Source: Prodigiosinella aquatilis
GTDB taxonomy: Bacteria > Pseudomonadota > Gammaproteobacteria > Enterobacterales > Enterobacteriaceae
Reading direction: 5' to 3'
Length of the DNA stretch: 64,000 nt
NCBI GenBank assembly: GCA_030388725.1
Contig: CP128857.1
Coordinates: 1,860,001-1,924,000 of the forward strand
Below the pieces are notes generated by a model, which did not search any database, had not been told where the DNA came from, and saw nothing but the letters and a program-made list of their open reading frames with translations. The number at the start of each line of letters is the position of its first letter. Positions within the stretch are counted from its first letter, which is position 1. The position numbers were made by a program, and so were the translations under genes. Of the stretch, positions 1 to 7,904 are shown piece after piece.

Positions 1-450
1 CAGCGATAGCATATAAACCGGCAAAATCGTGTTGAATAACCGGGTATTGTTACTGACATAAAGATGTTGCAGTGGGGCGGCGAATAACCAACTGCATAGT
101 GCAATTAATGCCAGAAACAGTGCGCCGACCAGGGCGAAAAGCAGCGTACTGTTTATTACGTTGCGGCGCGGCCAGTGCTGCGTGGAACGGGCGCTGAAGA
201 TCTGATTCGTAATCGTCAGGCATTCAAGCAAGGCAATAAATAGAAAATGAAACGGCTGTAACATGGAGAGCAGGTACAGTGCATCATTACCGGCGCTATT
301 GTTACCCAGAATCCAGATCTGGCCGTTTTGTGACAGTGAAACCACTACGGCCGTTAAGATCATTGGCCAGGCCAAGGTGACAACTTGTCTTAAATCACTC
401 TGTCGTGGATATTCCGCGGCATAAAGTGCGGGTTGTTTGGACGTTGTCAT
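1..450 (-). CDS. MATE-type multidrug/metabolite exporter, N-terminal part
   Basis: This is the first 150 residues of a membrane transporter whose 3' end lies beyond the left edge. The reading frame is open to base 1, starts at ATG 450-448 and has GAGGAA about 9 bases upstream. Hydrophobic segments near residues 27-45, 62-80 and 105-130 and the pattern around 'LAWPMILTAVVV' fit the MatE (NorM/DinF) fold, which exports organic compounds by cation antiport. The gene begins 12 bases after the acyl-CoA dehydrogenase-like gene on the same strand, so it belongs to the leftward biosynthetic operon. By inference it could export the product of the locus. The MATE assignment rests on only one third of the protein. 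Confidence 0.72.
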   Translation of the reverse strand, partial: MTTSKQPALYAAEYPRQSDLRQVVTLAWPMILTAVVVSLSQNGQIWILGNNSAGNDALYLLSMLQPFHFLFIALLECLTITNQIFSARSTQHWPRRNVINSTLLFALVGALFLALIALCSWLFAAPLQHLYVSNNTRLFNTILPVYMLSL

Positions 451-462
451 AAAACGGTTTCC

Positions 463-1134
463 TCACATCACGGGGGCCGGCTGATGCCAGATATCGTTGC
501 CTGTTTTTCCCGAAGCGCTATAGAGCAGCATCGAAAAATGGCTCAGCGTATGACTGTTACCCAGCAGAAAACCATGCCCGCCCATGAGTTTTTCCGCTTT
601 ATTGGTGAGCTGTGTTATCGCATGGTGTTCCTGCTCAAGGCCGGTGAAATCTCCCTCTTCAAGACGCAAGATCAACTGAAATTTCAGTTGAGTGATGTCG
701 GCGTATATTTCAGAGAAGCTGGCTTTGATCAACTGATGCCGGGTGGTTTTTTGTCCAAAACTTTGCCGTTGATTAAGGTGCGTATAGGACATGTCGAGGA
801 TTTTTGCCGCCAGCCCGAGTCGTAGCGCTGCCACTAACAGCGCTTGTTGTGGGGTGCCGGGTTGACTGGCAGAGACTTGTGCCACTGCCAGTCCCAGGTA
901 ATTCAGCAGCCGATCATCAGCCAATGTTGTCAACGCTGTGTCCGCCACCACCGAACCATCACCCTGTAACAGCGGCAACGGAGGCTGAAGGGAATACAAC
1001 GCGACACCGTTACTGGCCAGATAACCCTGGTTTCCCGTTATCCATAAAGTAAGCTGACTTAATATTTCCGCCGGTTGCGCTGTGCGTCCACAGTGCAGCG
1101 CTTGCTCAACGTGTTTGGAGGAAAGCATCATCAT
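463..1134 (-). CDS. Half-length acyl-CoA dehydrogenase-like protein
   Basis: The protein is about 223 residues, roughly 60 percent of a normal acyl-CoA dehydrogenase. The C-terminal helical domain is recognisable: 'NQRQSFGQKTTRHQLIK' matches the family's R-x-x-FG region and 'KLMGGHGFL' matches the GG-G-F/Y motif. The usual C-terminal segment with the catalytic glutamate (YEGT type) is replaced by 'LLYSASGKT', so the base appears to be missing. The N-terminal FAD-binding domains are largely absent. ATG at 1134 overlaps the stop of the upstream ACP gene in an ATGA arrangement, which favours this start over a TTG at 1149. It may act as a structural partner of a complete dehydrogenase or be a decayed copy; the coupling argues for expression. 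Confidence 0.75.
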   Translation of the reverse strand: MMMLSSKHVEQALHCGRTAQPAEILSQLTLWITGNQGYLASNGVALYSLQPPLPLLQGDGSVVADTALTTLADDRLLNYLGLAVAQVSASQPGTPQQALLVAALRLGLAAKILDMSYTHLNQRQSFGQKTTRHQLIKASFSEIYADITQLKFQLILRLEEGDFTGLEQEHHAITQLTNKAEKLMGGHGFLLGNSHTLSHFSMLLYSASGKTGNDIWHQPAPVM

Positions 1135-1385
1135 TGTTGGGCTGCGCAAGTGTAGGATTCAATATACGCAACCAGTGTGCCGACAGTATTAAATGATTGT
1201 TGGCTGATCTGATCAGGATCAAACATCAATCCATCGATATTATCCTCCAGTGTCAACAAGAACTGGACAAAGCTGACGGAGTCGAGATCCAAATCCTCAT
1301 CAAAGCGCGTGGTGTCAGTCAGCACAACAGGCTCACCATCTAACACTTCATCCAGAGCCAGTTTGATTGCGTCTAAAATTGCCAT
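1131..1385 (-). CDS. Acyl carrier protein
   Basis: An 84-residue acidic protein of the PP-binding family. The motif 'LDLDSVSFVQFLLTLED' holds the serine that would carry 4'-phosphopantetheine, followed by the usual helix II. It is the second gene of the leftward operon, 12 bases after the KAS III-like gene, and is coupled by an ATGA overlap to the acyl-CoA dehydrogenase-like gene. It would tether an acyl or aminoacyl intermediate for the enzymes around it. It is one of three carrier proteins in this locus. No phosphopantetheinyl transferase is present in the window, so activation must come from elsewhere in the genome. Confidence 0.9.
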   Translation of the reverse strand: MAILDAIKLALDEVLDGEPVVLTDTTRFDEDLDLDSVSFVQFLLTLEDNIDGLMFDPDQISQQSFNTVGTLVAYIESYTCAAQQ

Positions 1386-1397
1386 ATTGTCATCTCA

Positions 1398-2324
1398 CTA
1401 ATTAAAGGTTGCGGTGTGTTTTAAAATATTCAGCGAGGAGAATGTAATTCCCATCCCTGCCGAAAATAATAGTGCTGAATTAAAATCGCGATGTTCCGTG
1501 ATCATCTGTAAATTAAAAAATACATCTGAACAAAAGGTGTGGCCATATTTACCAATATGGGATAAATCAAGTCTATCCTCCCAATTCATATCCAAAGCGA
1601 GGCGGGATAGTAATGGCCGATTTAAGTTGTATGAAATCACTACGTCGGGAGGTTTATCCCTTATTGAATCAGAAGAAAGAAATGTCACTAATTGGTCATA
1701 AAAGACATTTCGCATTTCATTTCTTTCTTGCACGGTAGTGTTTTCTGGATTCTTATAATACTGGTTAATATGTGTCACTTTTGATTCGGTAATTTGCCAT
1801 TTTCCTATTTTACTGCTGAGTAAACAGGCGGCAGACATTTCACCTAATAACCCCACTGGCATTTTATTAAAGTAAGACGAAAAACTTTTTTCGCCACTCA
1901 GAATAATTGCCAAGCCATCAAAATCCGTAGTGTGAAGTTGTCGAATCAAATGCACCGCGCTTAATGCGGAAGCGCAATGATTCAGGCTGAGTGTAAACGT
2001 CGTCCAGCGCGTCAAACCACATGTATTAGCCAGATTTTTCAGCCACTCATCATCGAAAAACGTATTGTGCGTCTGGGTCTTGGTAAAGATCAAATAGCCT
2101 TTTTTGTTACACAGTGACGGATGCCTGGACACTAATTCCGATAAGGTTTCAAGATGCATATCAAAATGACTCTTCTCGATCATCGACACGCTGTCCAGTT
2201 GGTAAATACGTTGATAAATCTTGATTTCTTTATCGGAAAGCTGATGACTTTCTGCCAGTTCCTGTAAGGGTCTGCAACGGTAGCTAGCGGGCTGGCTACA
2301 CTGAATATCCTTTATGAAGAGCAT
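1398..2324 (-). CDS. KAS III-like acyltransferase/condensing enzyme with altered active site
   Basis: A 308-residue thiolase-fold protein of the beta-ketoacyl-ACP synthase III (FabH) type. The active-site cysteine is C117 in 'LNHCASALSA'. The family's catalytic His-Gln-Ala-Asn box is replaced by 'SYNLNR', so the histidine position is tyrosine. The Gly-Asn-Thr box is 'YGHTFCSDVF', so the second catalytic asparagine is histidine. These changes argue against ordinary decarboxylative condensation and for acyl transfer, as is known for several KAS III-like enzymes of secondary metabolism. It is the first gene of the leftward operon and is divergent from the rightward operon. GC content is lower than in the neighbouring genes. 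Confidence 0.8.
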   Translation of the reverse strand: MLFIKDIQCSQPASYRCRPLQELAESHQLSDKEIKIYQRIYQLDSVSMIEKSHFDMHLETLSELVSRHPSLCNKKGYLIFTKTQTHNTFFDDEWLKNLANTCGLTRWTTFTLSLNHCASALSAVHLIRQLHTTDFDGLAIILSGEKSFSSYFNKMPVGLLGEMSAACLLSSKIGKWQITESKVTHINQYYKNPENTTVQERNEMRNVFYDQLVTFLSSDSIRDKPPDVVISYNLNRPLLSRLALDMNWEDRLDLSHIGKYGHTFCSDVFFNLQMITEHRDFNSALLFSAGMGITFSSLNILKHTATFN

Positions 2325-2391
2325 AAGCCGCTGTCCAGATATTGGTTATTAACTAACGCTGGCGACATGATGGCAAGTCAACACGGGTCAC

Positions 2392-2413
2392 TAATATTGC
2401 CGTAATATTACCG
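2392..2413. promoter_or_regulatory. Tandem 11-bp repeat between divergent operons
   Basis: TAATATTGCCG is followed directly by TAATATTACCG, a head-to-tail repeat with one mismatch. The two AATATT parts also form an inverted pair. It lies in the AT-rich 309-base gap (2325-2633) between the leftward and rightward biosynthetic operons, 68 bases upstream of the leftward start codon and about 220 bases upstream of the rightward one. The spacing of one helical turn is what a dimeric activator or repressor would need. No regulator was matched to it. I see no convincing sigma-70 promoter for the rightward operon, only a weak TTTACA at 2519. Confidence 0.45.
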
Positions 2414-2633
2414 TGAACCTACGGACACAATGTCTTGATAGGAAGTAAATTATGCATTTTTTTTAGCGGGATTTGCCTGAAATTGCTGAGTGATACTTTT
2501 TCTATTTTTTAATCCATATTTACAATTCTAGTCAAAATTATGAAAAAACACCCTATTACTATGCAGAAATATGCCACAGCTTACTGATTTATTCTCGCGG
2601 ACATTTGGCGAGTTTTTATTGGATGGAGAGATC

Positions 2634-2933
2634 ATGTCACTCATCATAAATGAGATTGTATCAATAATAACAGTAGAGCTAGAAAAGTTGGGGTTAGATG
2701 ACCACAGAATAAGTCTGGTGCTTTCCGGTCGTGAGCTTTATGGGTTTTCTGGCGTGCTTGACTCAGTGAAATTAGTTGAGCTGATTGCTGGATTAAATGA
2801 ACGTATTGAAAAAATTATCGGTAGAGAATTTGATCTATTTGAAAAAATGGATGGTGAATTCCTGGGTAATTTCCTCAATATTAATTCTCTCAGTCACTAC
2901 CTCGCAGAGAGTATTCAGCATGCACCGCTTTAA
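2634..2933 (+). CDS. Acyl carrier protein, first gene of the rightward operon
   Basis: A 99-residue protein with an ACP-like core. 'GVLDSVKLVELIAGLNERI' gives the phosphopantetheine serine and helix II. ATG 2634 is chosen because GGAGAG lies just upstream; an upstream in-frame ATG at 2571 has no ribosome site. The last 14 bases overlap the decarboxylase gene, so the two are probably translated together. This pairing resembles systems where a PLP decarboxylase acts on an amino acid bound to a carrier protein, such as the BtrI/BtrK pair of butirosin biosynthesis. The base composition (AT-rich) differs from the genes that follow. Confidence 0.82.
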   Translation: MSLIINEIVSIITVELEKLGLDDHRISLVLSGRELYGFSGVLDSVKLVELIAGLNERIEKIIGREFDLFEKMDGEFLGNFLNINSLSHYLAESIQHAPL

Positions 2934-4227
2934 TTACCAGACAGAATTCATCCATCAGAATGGTATTGAGAAACTGAATTTCGACACGCTGGTTCAGGTA
3001 ACCGGGACACCATGTTATATATACAGTGCCAATCAAATACGACATGACCTAAAAACACTAACGGAAACATTGCCAGCAGAATTGCATTACTTTTACTCCT
3101 TAAAAGCCAATCCGAATGTGTCACTGATAAAAATTATCAGACAATATGACATCGGCTGTGAGGTCTGTTCCGCCGCCGAATTGGAAATGGCGCTGGCAGC
3201 GGGTGCTACTCCACAGCAAATCATCTTTGTCGGGCCAGCCAAATCGCCACAAGAGCTACGCCGTTGTGTGGCGTTAGGGATTAAAGCGGTAGTGGTGGAA
3301 TCTCTGGCGGAACTTAGGCAGCTTAATGACATCGCTGCCGAAGCGAACTGTCAGCAAACCTTCATGTTGCGTATCAACCCGGATTTCAGCACCGAGAAAG
3401 CCCGGCTGGTGATGAGCGGCAAACCTCGGCAATTTGGTATTGATGAATCCCAGGCATTGGCTGAGCTATCGTGCCTGCATCACTACCCACATCTGAAAAT
3501 GGTCGGGATTCATATTTACCTTGGCACGCGCATTCTGGATGCTGAGGCGATTGCCAGTAACACCCGCAACATTCTGGTACTGGCAGAGAAGATTCAGCAG
3601 CAACTGTCTTTCCCGCTGCAATTTGTTGATATCGGTGGTGGCCTGGGTGTGCCTTACTACGCCAAGGAACAGCCGCTCGATCTGGCTGCTCTCGGCTACA
3701 GTCTGGCGCCTCTCCTGGCTGCGTTTCGACAGCAGTTCCCACAGATGCAACTGATGATGGAACTGGGCCGTTACATGATTGCCCGAGCGGGAATTTTCGT
3801 TACACGAGTCCGTTATCTTAAAGATTCCAAAGGATCAACGTTTGCCATTTGTGACGGTGGTTCTAACTGCCACGGGGCTGCGGCGGGATTGGGGTCGGTC
3901 ATTCGCAAAAACTTCCCGGTGCGGCGTTTGGCCGCCAGGCAGGAAGGTGCGATGCAAACCTATACTCTTTCCGGCCCACTGTGTACGCCGACCGATATTA
4001 TCGCTGATACGGTCACACTACCCAGATTGGCGGTTGGTGACCTGATTGGTGTTTTCAATTCTGGTGCCTATGGACCAACGGCTTCCCCGGTTTATTTTCT
4101 CAGTTTTGGTTATCCGGCAGAAATTCTGGTTGATGGTGATCGGGCGACGCAGATCCGCAAACCGGATGGTGTGGCACATATGCTGAATCAGCAACAACCG
4201 GTCGATCTTGAGATTCCGCAACCCTGA
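2920..4227 (+). CDS. Fold III PLP-dependent amino acid decarboxylase
   Basis: A 435-residue enzyme of the diaminopimelate/ornithine decarboxylase superfamily (alanine racemase-like barrel plus C-terminal beta domain). K62 in 'YSLKANPN' should form the Schiff base with pyridoxal phosphate. 'VDIGGGLGVPY' is the phosphate-binding glycine loop, and 'GPLCTPTDII' carries the cysteine-aspartate pair that the other subunit contributes to the active site. It starts inside the end of the ACP gene. The substrate cannot be read from the sequence; its position next to ACPs and adenylating enzymes suggests a carrier-bound amino acid rather than free diaminopimelate. A decarboxylase of this family is a recognised member of the Dickeya Vfm locus. 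Confidence 0.9.
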   Translation: MHRFNYQTEFIHQNGIEKLNFDTLVQVTGTPCYIYSANQIRHDLKTLTETLPAELHYFYSLKANPNVSLIKIIRQYDIGCEVCSAAELEMALAAGATPQQIIFVGPAKSPQELRRCVALGIKAVVVESLAELRQLNDIAAEANCQQTFMLRINPDFSTEKARLVMSGKPRQFGIDESQALAELSCLHHYPHLKMVGIHIYLGTRILDAEAIASNTRNILVLAEKIQQQLSFPLQFVDIGGGLGVPYYAKEQPLDLAALGYSLAPLLAAFRQQFPQMQLMMELGRYMIARAGIFVTRVRYLKDSKGSTFAICDGGSNCHGAAAGLGSVIRKNFPVRRLAARQEGAMQTYTLSGPLCTPTDIIADTVTLPRLAVGDLIGVFNSGAYGPTASPVYFLSFGYPAEILVDGDRATQIRKPDGVAHMLNQQQPVDLEIPQP

Positions 4228-4252
4228 CGGTTTGCAACGACAGAGCGTAACT

Positions 4253-5128
4253 ATGGATCTTTATCTGGATAGCGCCCACATCCATTGCCTGACTTTTACT
4301 GATCAGGAGACGTTTTCCTTACCGGCAACTGATCGCGTGGAGGTGGTTGACGCGTGGCTACAGGCGTTTTATCAGGCTAACGACCGACCGTGGCACGCTA
4401 CCAGTAGCCGTGCGCAGGCATGGATTGAGGGTGAGTCACGTGTCACGTTTACCGACATCGCCGGAGCGCTGATCTCACGCCTGCAACCGGAAGTGGAACT
4501 GAGCGATCTGGATGTGGTGATACTGGCCCACTGGACGCCTGACGCGTTAATGGGATGTTCTGTCACCAATTTTATCCTGCATCAATGTCATGCCAGCCAG
4601 GCGTTCGCGTTCGCGGTAAGCGACTGTGGGCTGGCGGCCCCGTTTACCGCGCTGGAGTTAATCGATCGCTATCTTCCCGCCACGCAGGGTAAAGCACTGC
4701 TGCTGATCGTTGATCAACATCTGTTGATGCATGAGTCACCCACGCTGGATCGTCTGGCGGGTAGGGACTGTGGCGCAGCGTTGTTATTTCAACGTCAGCC
4801 AGGCCGCTGTCGGTTGAAAGCCCGCTGGCAGCAGTGTGGGGATGATGAAAACACCCCAGCGTATTTTGCGGCACAGCTAAGACAGCACGCTATCAAGCCG
4901 GAAAGCACACTGTTGATCACTGCTGAGCCGCAGCGCCACTCAGCGATGGCATTCACCGCCATGCTCACCCCGCAGCCGGCGTTACTGTGCGCCGCGCCTT
5001 TCTTTGAACTGGCCAGTGTACTTCAGGCGGAAAAGCCAGCGGCAGAGACCCTATTGCTGACCTGTCATCGGCATAATAATTGCCATGTGCTGGCATTCTC
5101 ACTGGAGGACGTCGATGAACATCATTGA
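4253..5128 (+). CDS. Degenerate thiolase-fold partner protein (pair 1)
   Basis: A 291-residue protein with no clear database name. It resembles the products of 15190-16050 and, more weakly, 12202-12891: all share the pattern 'AHWTPD' (here 'LAHWTPDALMGCSVTNF'), then 'SDCGLAAPFTALELIDRY' and 'ALLLIVDQ'. This order of strands and helix resembles the nucleophile region of a ketosynthase, but the later His and Asn boxes are not evident. It ends inside the next gene, a full KAS III-like enzyme, with a 14-base overlap. I infer a ketosynthase/chain-length-factor-like heterodimer. ATG 4253 gives a start that fits the two homologues. Function is unproven. Confidence 0.7.
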   Translation: MDLYLDSAHIHCLTFTDQETFSLPATDRVEVVDAWLQAFYQANDRPWHATSSRAQAWIEGESRVTFTDIAGALISRLQPEVELSDLDVVILAHWTPDALMGCSVTNFILHQCHASQAFAFAVSDCGLAAPFTALELIDRYLPATQGKALLLIVDQHLLMHESPTLDRLAGRDCGAALLFQRQPGRCRLKARWQQCGDDENTPAYFAAQLRQHAIKPESTLLITAEPQRHSAMAFTAMLTPQPALLCAAPFFELASVLQAEKPAAETLLLTCHRHNNCHVLAFSLEDVDEHH

Positions 5129-6071
5129 TATTGCGACACTGATTAACCCGCAATTGACGGTGTTATCGACGCTGCAACAGCACTATCAGTGGGGAGAGCG
5201 AAACCAGAAGATTTTCAGCCGCTTTCATAAGCTGGAATCTGCCTGCCTGTTTCCCGATCTGGCATTATCCCGGATGTTGAGTGAATGCCTGGCTCGATTA
5301 CTGGCCCGTCACCCGGAAAAACGACAGCAGATTACCCATGTTGCCTATGCGCATTCACTGCACAGCACGTATCCTTTCGATGCCGACGTGCTCCGTACCG
5401 TCGTGGCCGAACATTTGCCTGCCAGCGTGGAGGTATTATCGGTAACGCAAAACTCCTGTGCCTCCTCGTTCGCCGGGCTGGCGCTGTTACAGCGAATATT
5501 GCCCGCAGCTGATGCGTCGGCAGGTTTCGCTGTACTGTTAACCGGTGACAAGTGTTTCCATCAAACGGTGCAGTATGTTGATCAGAACGGCGTGTTTGGT
5601 GAAGGGTGCAGTGCCGTGCTGGTAACCCGCGCCGCTGATGCGGGCGGCAGTGTCATTGAAGGCATGGGGTGGGCGATGATTGGCGGACTCGGTAGTCGCA
5701 CGGTAATCACCGATCGCCAGGTTGAGAACCGTTATGACCATGATTTTATGCCCACCATGATGTCCGCCATCGAGCGGGCAATGGCGGCGGCCCGTATCAG
5801 CGCACCGATGATTGAAACCGTGCTGCCATATCATATGAGCCCGTCTACTTTCGATCGCATTGCCGACCGACTTGGCCTGGACCGAAACTGCGTGATGCGC
5901 GACAACCTCTACCGGCTTGGTCACTGCTTCTGTGGCGATGCCTTTATCAATTTACATGATGTGATGCACAACCCTGCCGCTGTTAAGCCACAAGGCCGGA
6001 TGCTGGCTGTCGCCGCCGGAGTGGCCGGTACGTTCAGCGCTATGGTATTGCGTCGACAGGAGGCAGCATGA
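5115..6071 (+). CDS. KAS III-like enzyme (pair 1)
   Basis: A 318-residue FabH-type protein. C115 in 'TQNSCASSFAGL' is the nucleophile. The His-Asn box reads 'LPYHMSPSTFD', so the histidine is shifted and the asparagine lost, and the third box reads 'RLGHCFCGDAF' with His where FabH has Asn. The start ATG 5115 follows TGGAGG by six bases and overlaps the previous gene; its stop overlaps the next start (ATGA). It would handle a thioester from one of the nearby carrier proteins. With the degenerate partner upstream it makes the first of three similar gene pairs in this operon. Confidence 0.82.
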   Translation: MNIIDIATLINPQLTVLSTLQQHYQWGERNQKIFSRFHKLESACLFPDLALSRMLSECLARLLARHPEKRQQITHVAYAHSLHSTYPFDADVLRTVVAEHLPASVEVLSVTQNSCASSFAGLALLQRILPAADASAGFAVLLTGDKCFHQTVQYVDQNGVFGEGCSAVLVTRAADAGGSVIEGMGWAMIGGLGSRTVITDRQVENRYDHDFMPTMMSAIERAMAAARISAPMIETVLPYHMSPSTFDRIADRLGLDRNCVMRDNLYRLGHCFCGDAFINLHDVMHNPAAVKPQGRMLAVAAGVAGTFSAMVLRRQEAA

Positions 6072-7651
6072 TGCAAATGAATTATCAGGTACTCAGTCAA
6101 TATCTTGATGTCAGCGCGGAAAGGCGATCGGAGAGTATCGCTGTCATCGGTAACAATAGCGCAATCAGCTACACGCAACTGCGGAACGACGCGTTAAAGA
6201 TCGGGACCTGGTTGGTTGAGCAGAATGTCCAGCGTGGGGATCGAGTGATGGTCTGGATGGCAAACAGCCCGGAATTGATCCGCTGTTTCTGGGCGATTCA
6301 ATATATCGGTGCCGTTTATGTGCCGATACATCCTGATACCCGGGCGGAAAAGCTGGCGTGGATCAGTGATGATTGCGCCGCCAGCCTGATTATTACTGAT
6401 GCGGCGCTGGAGAGTGAACTTGCGTTGGCCAGTGAACAGATGCGCAGGCTGCCAACTCTATTGCTCAACGGCCCGAGTGAACGTTCGTGCTCACAGCTAG
6501 CCACTATTCTGGCCTCAAATTGTGCAGCAGCATTGCCGGGAGAGAGATTGAGCCAGGATCTGGCGGCAATTATTTACACTTCCGGATCAACCGGAAAACC
6601 CAAAGGCGTCATGTTGACACAACTGAATATGATTGCCGCATCGCAGTCGGTCGCCAGTTATTTGCAATTGGTGGAAACGGACAGAATTTTTTGCGCCATC
6701 CCGTTAAGTTTCGACTATGGCTTGCATCAGGTGATTATGTCGGCACTGATCGGCGCCACGCTGATTATTGAAACGTCGTTTGCGCAGCCGCTGTTTGTGC
6801 TGCATCGCCTGGTGAAGCAGCAGGCGACGGTACTTCCTTTGGTGCCGACCATGCTGAGCCTGATCGTACCCTTGGCCAGGCGTTTTGATTTCTCCTCGCT
6901 ACGCCTGATTACCAATACCGCCGCGGCGTTAAATCCCGCTGACATCGATAAAATTGGCGAAATATTCAGTCAGGCTCAACTGTTCTCGATGTACGGACTA
7001 ACCGAGTGTCATCGCTGTACGTATCTTGAGCCCGCCATGTTGGAAACCCGTAAGCAAAGCGTCGGGAAGGCCATTCCCAATACTGAAATGTGGGTGGTTG
7101 ACCCACAGGGACGCGCACATCGACGCAACGCCACCGGCGAGCTGGTGATCCGTGGCGCGACGGTGATGCTCGGCTATTGGAATAATCCGGAGAAAACCGA
7201 CGAAAAATTAAAGCCCGGGCCACTTTCCGGTGAGCGGGTACTGTATACCGGCGATATCTGCCGTCTGGATGAAGAGGGCTATCTTTATTTCGTCAGCCGG
7301 ATGGATGATGTACTCAATGTCTGTGGCGAGAAAGTCGCTCCGCGTGAGGTAGAGTCGGTGCTGGCTGGCTTCTATAACGTCAGCCAGGTCGCGGTGATAG
7401 GTTTGCCCCATCCGGTTTACGGCGATGAAATTGTGGCGTGGATAGAAATAGCATCAGCCGCGACGACCCACCACCAGCAAATTAAAGAGTGGTGCAAAAC
7501 ACGCATGGAAACCTATATGGTTCCGCACCGTTTTTATTTCACCCAACATCTTCCTAAAAACAGCAACAGTAAAATCGATCGGCTGGCGCTAAAAGCCTTA
7601 AGCCTCGACCCACCGGATTCAACCATATCGTCAGGAGTGAAGAATGGATAG
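6068..7651 (+). CDS. Stand-alone adenylating enzyme (AMP-dependent acyl/aminoacyl ligase) 1
   Basis: A 527-residue member of the ANL superfamily. Motifs in order: P-loop 'YTSGSTGKPKGVMLTQ', core 'SFDYGLHQV', A5 'YGLTECHR', A7 'YTGDICRLDEEGYLYF', hinge 'SRMDDVLNVCGEKV' and the terminal catalytic lysine in 'NSNSKIDR'. It activates a carboxylic or amino acid with ATP and would load it onto a carrier protein. The next gene is such a protein and overlaps its 3' end by eight bases. The Asp in the FDxx box sits where amino-acid-activating domains hold the substrate amine, which favours an amino acid. The closest general type is the acyl-CoA ligase found with a fold III decarboxylase and an ACP in other loci. 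Confidence 0.88.
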   Translation: MMQMNYQVLSQYLDVSAERRSESIAVIGNNSAISYTQLRNDALKIGTWLVEQNVQRGDRVMVWMANSPELIRCFWAIQYIGAVYVPIHPDTRAEKLAWISDDCAASLIITDAALESELALASEQMRRLPTLLLNGPSERSCSQLATILASNCAAALPGERLSQDLAAIIYTSGSTGKPKGVMLTQLNMIAASQSVASYLQLVETDRIFCAIPLSFDYGLHQVIMSALIGATLIIETSFAQPLFVLHRLVKQQATVLPLVPTMLSLIVPLARRFDFSSLRLITNTAAALNPADIDKIGEIFSQAQLFSMYGLTECHRCTYLEPAMLETRKQSVGKAIPNTEMWVVDPQGRAHRRNATGELVIRGATVMLGYWNNPEKTDEKLKPGPLSGERVLYTGDICRLDEEGYLYFVSRMDDVLNVCGEKVAPREVESVLAGFYNVSQVAVIGLPHPVYGDEIVAWIEIASAATTHHQQIKEWCKTRMETYMVPHRFYFTQHLPKNSNSKIDRLALKALSLDPPDSTISSGVKNG

Positions 7652-7904
7652 CTACGAACGCTTGGTTATTGACGCCATTGCCCAAGTGATGGATATCGAC
7701 GATACCGCAGAACTGCACAGTGGTATCCAGATTGAGCGCGATCTGGGGTTCGACAGCGGTTTGTATATTGAATTGATCATGTATCTGGAAGATGCGATTG
7801 ACGGGTTGCATCTTGATCCGGCATCGCTGGATATCAAACATTTTGAAACCGTTGGCTCGATTGCCCGTTATATCAATGGATTAATGATTACCGAGGCCTC
7901 ATGA
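7644..7904 (+). CDS. Acyl/peptidyl carrier protein
   Basis: An 86-residue acidic carrier protein with the attachment site 'LGFDSGLYIELIMYLED'. It lies between two adenylating enzymes and overlaps both (eight bases with the upstream gene, four with the downstream one). It is the most likely acceptor for the acids activated by its neighbours. The serine is followed by glycine rather than the more usual leucine or valine. Confidence 0.9.
   Translation: MDSYERLVIDAIAQVMDIDDTAELHSGIQIERDLGFDSGLYIELIMYLEDAIDGLHLDPASLDIKHFETVGSIARYINGLMITEAS

Noticed and set aside
433..825. Plus-strand open frame of 130 codons
   Set aside because: It lies opposite the acyl-CoA dehydrogenase-like gene, has no similarity and no ribosome site.
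2920..4227. Housekeeping lysA
   Set aside because: The enzyme belongs to the same family, but its place between an ACP gene and biosynthetic genes, with overlaps on one side, points to a secondary-metabolism role.
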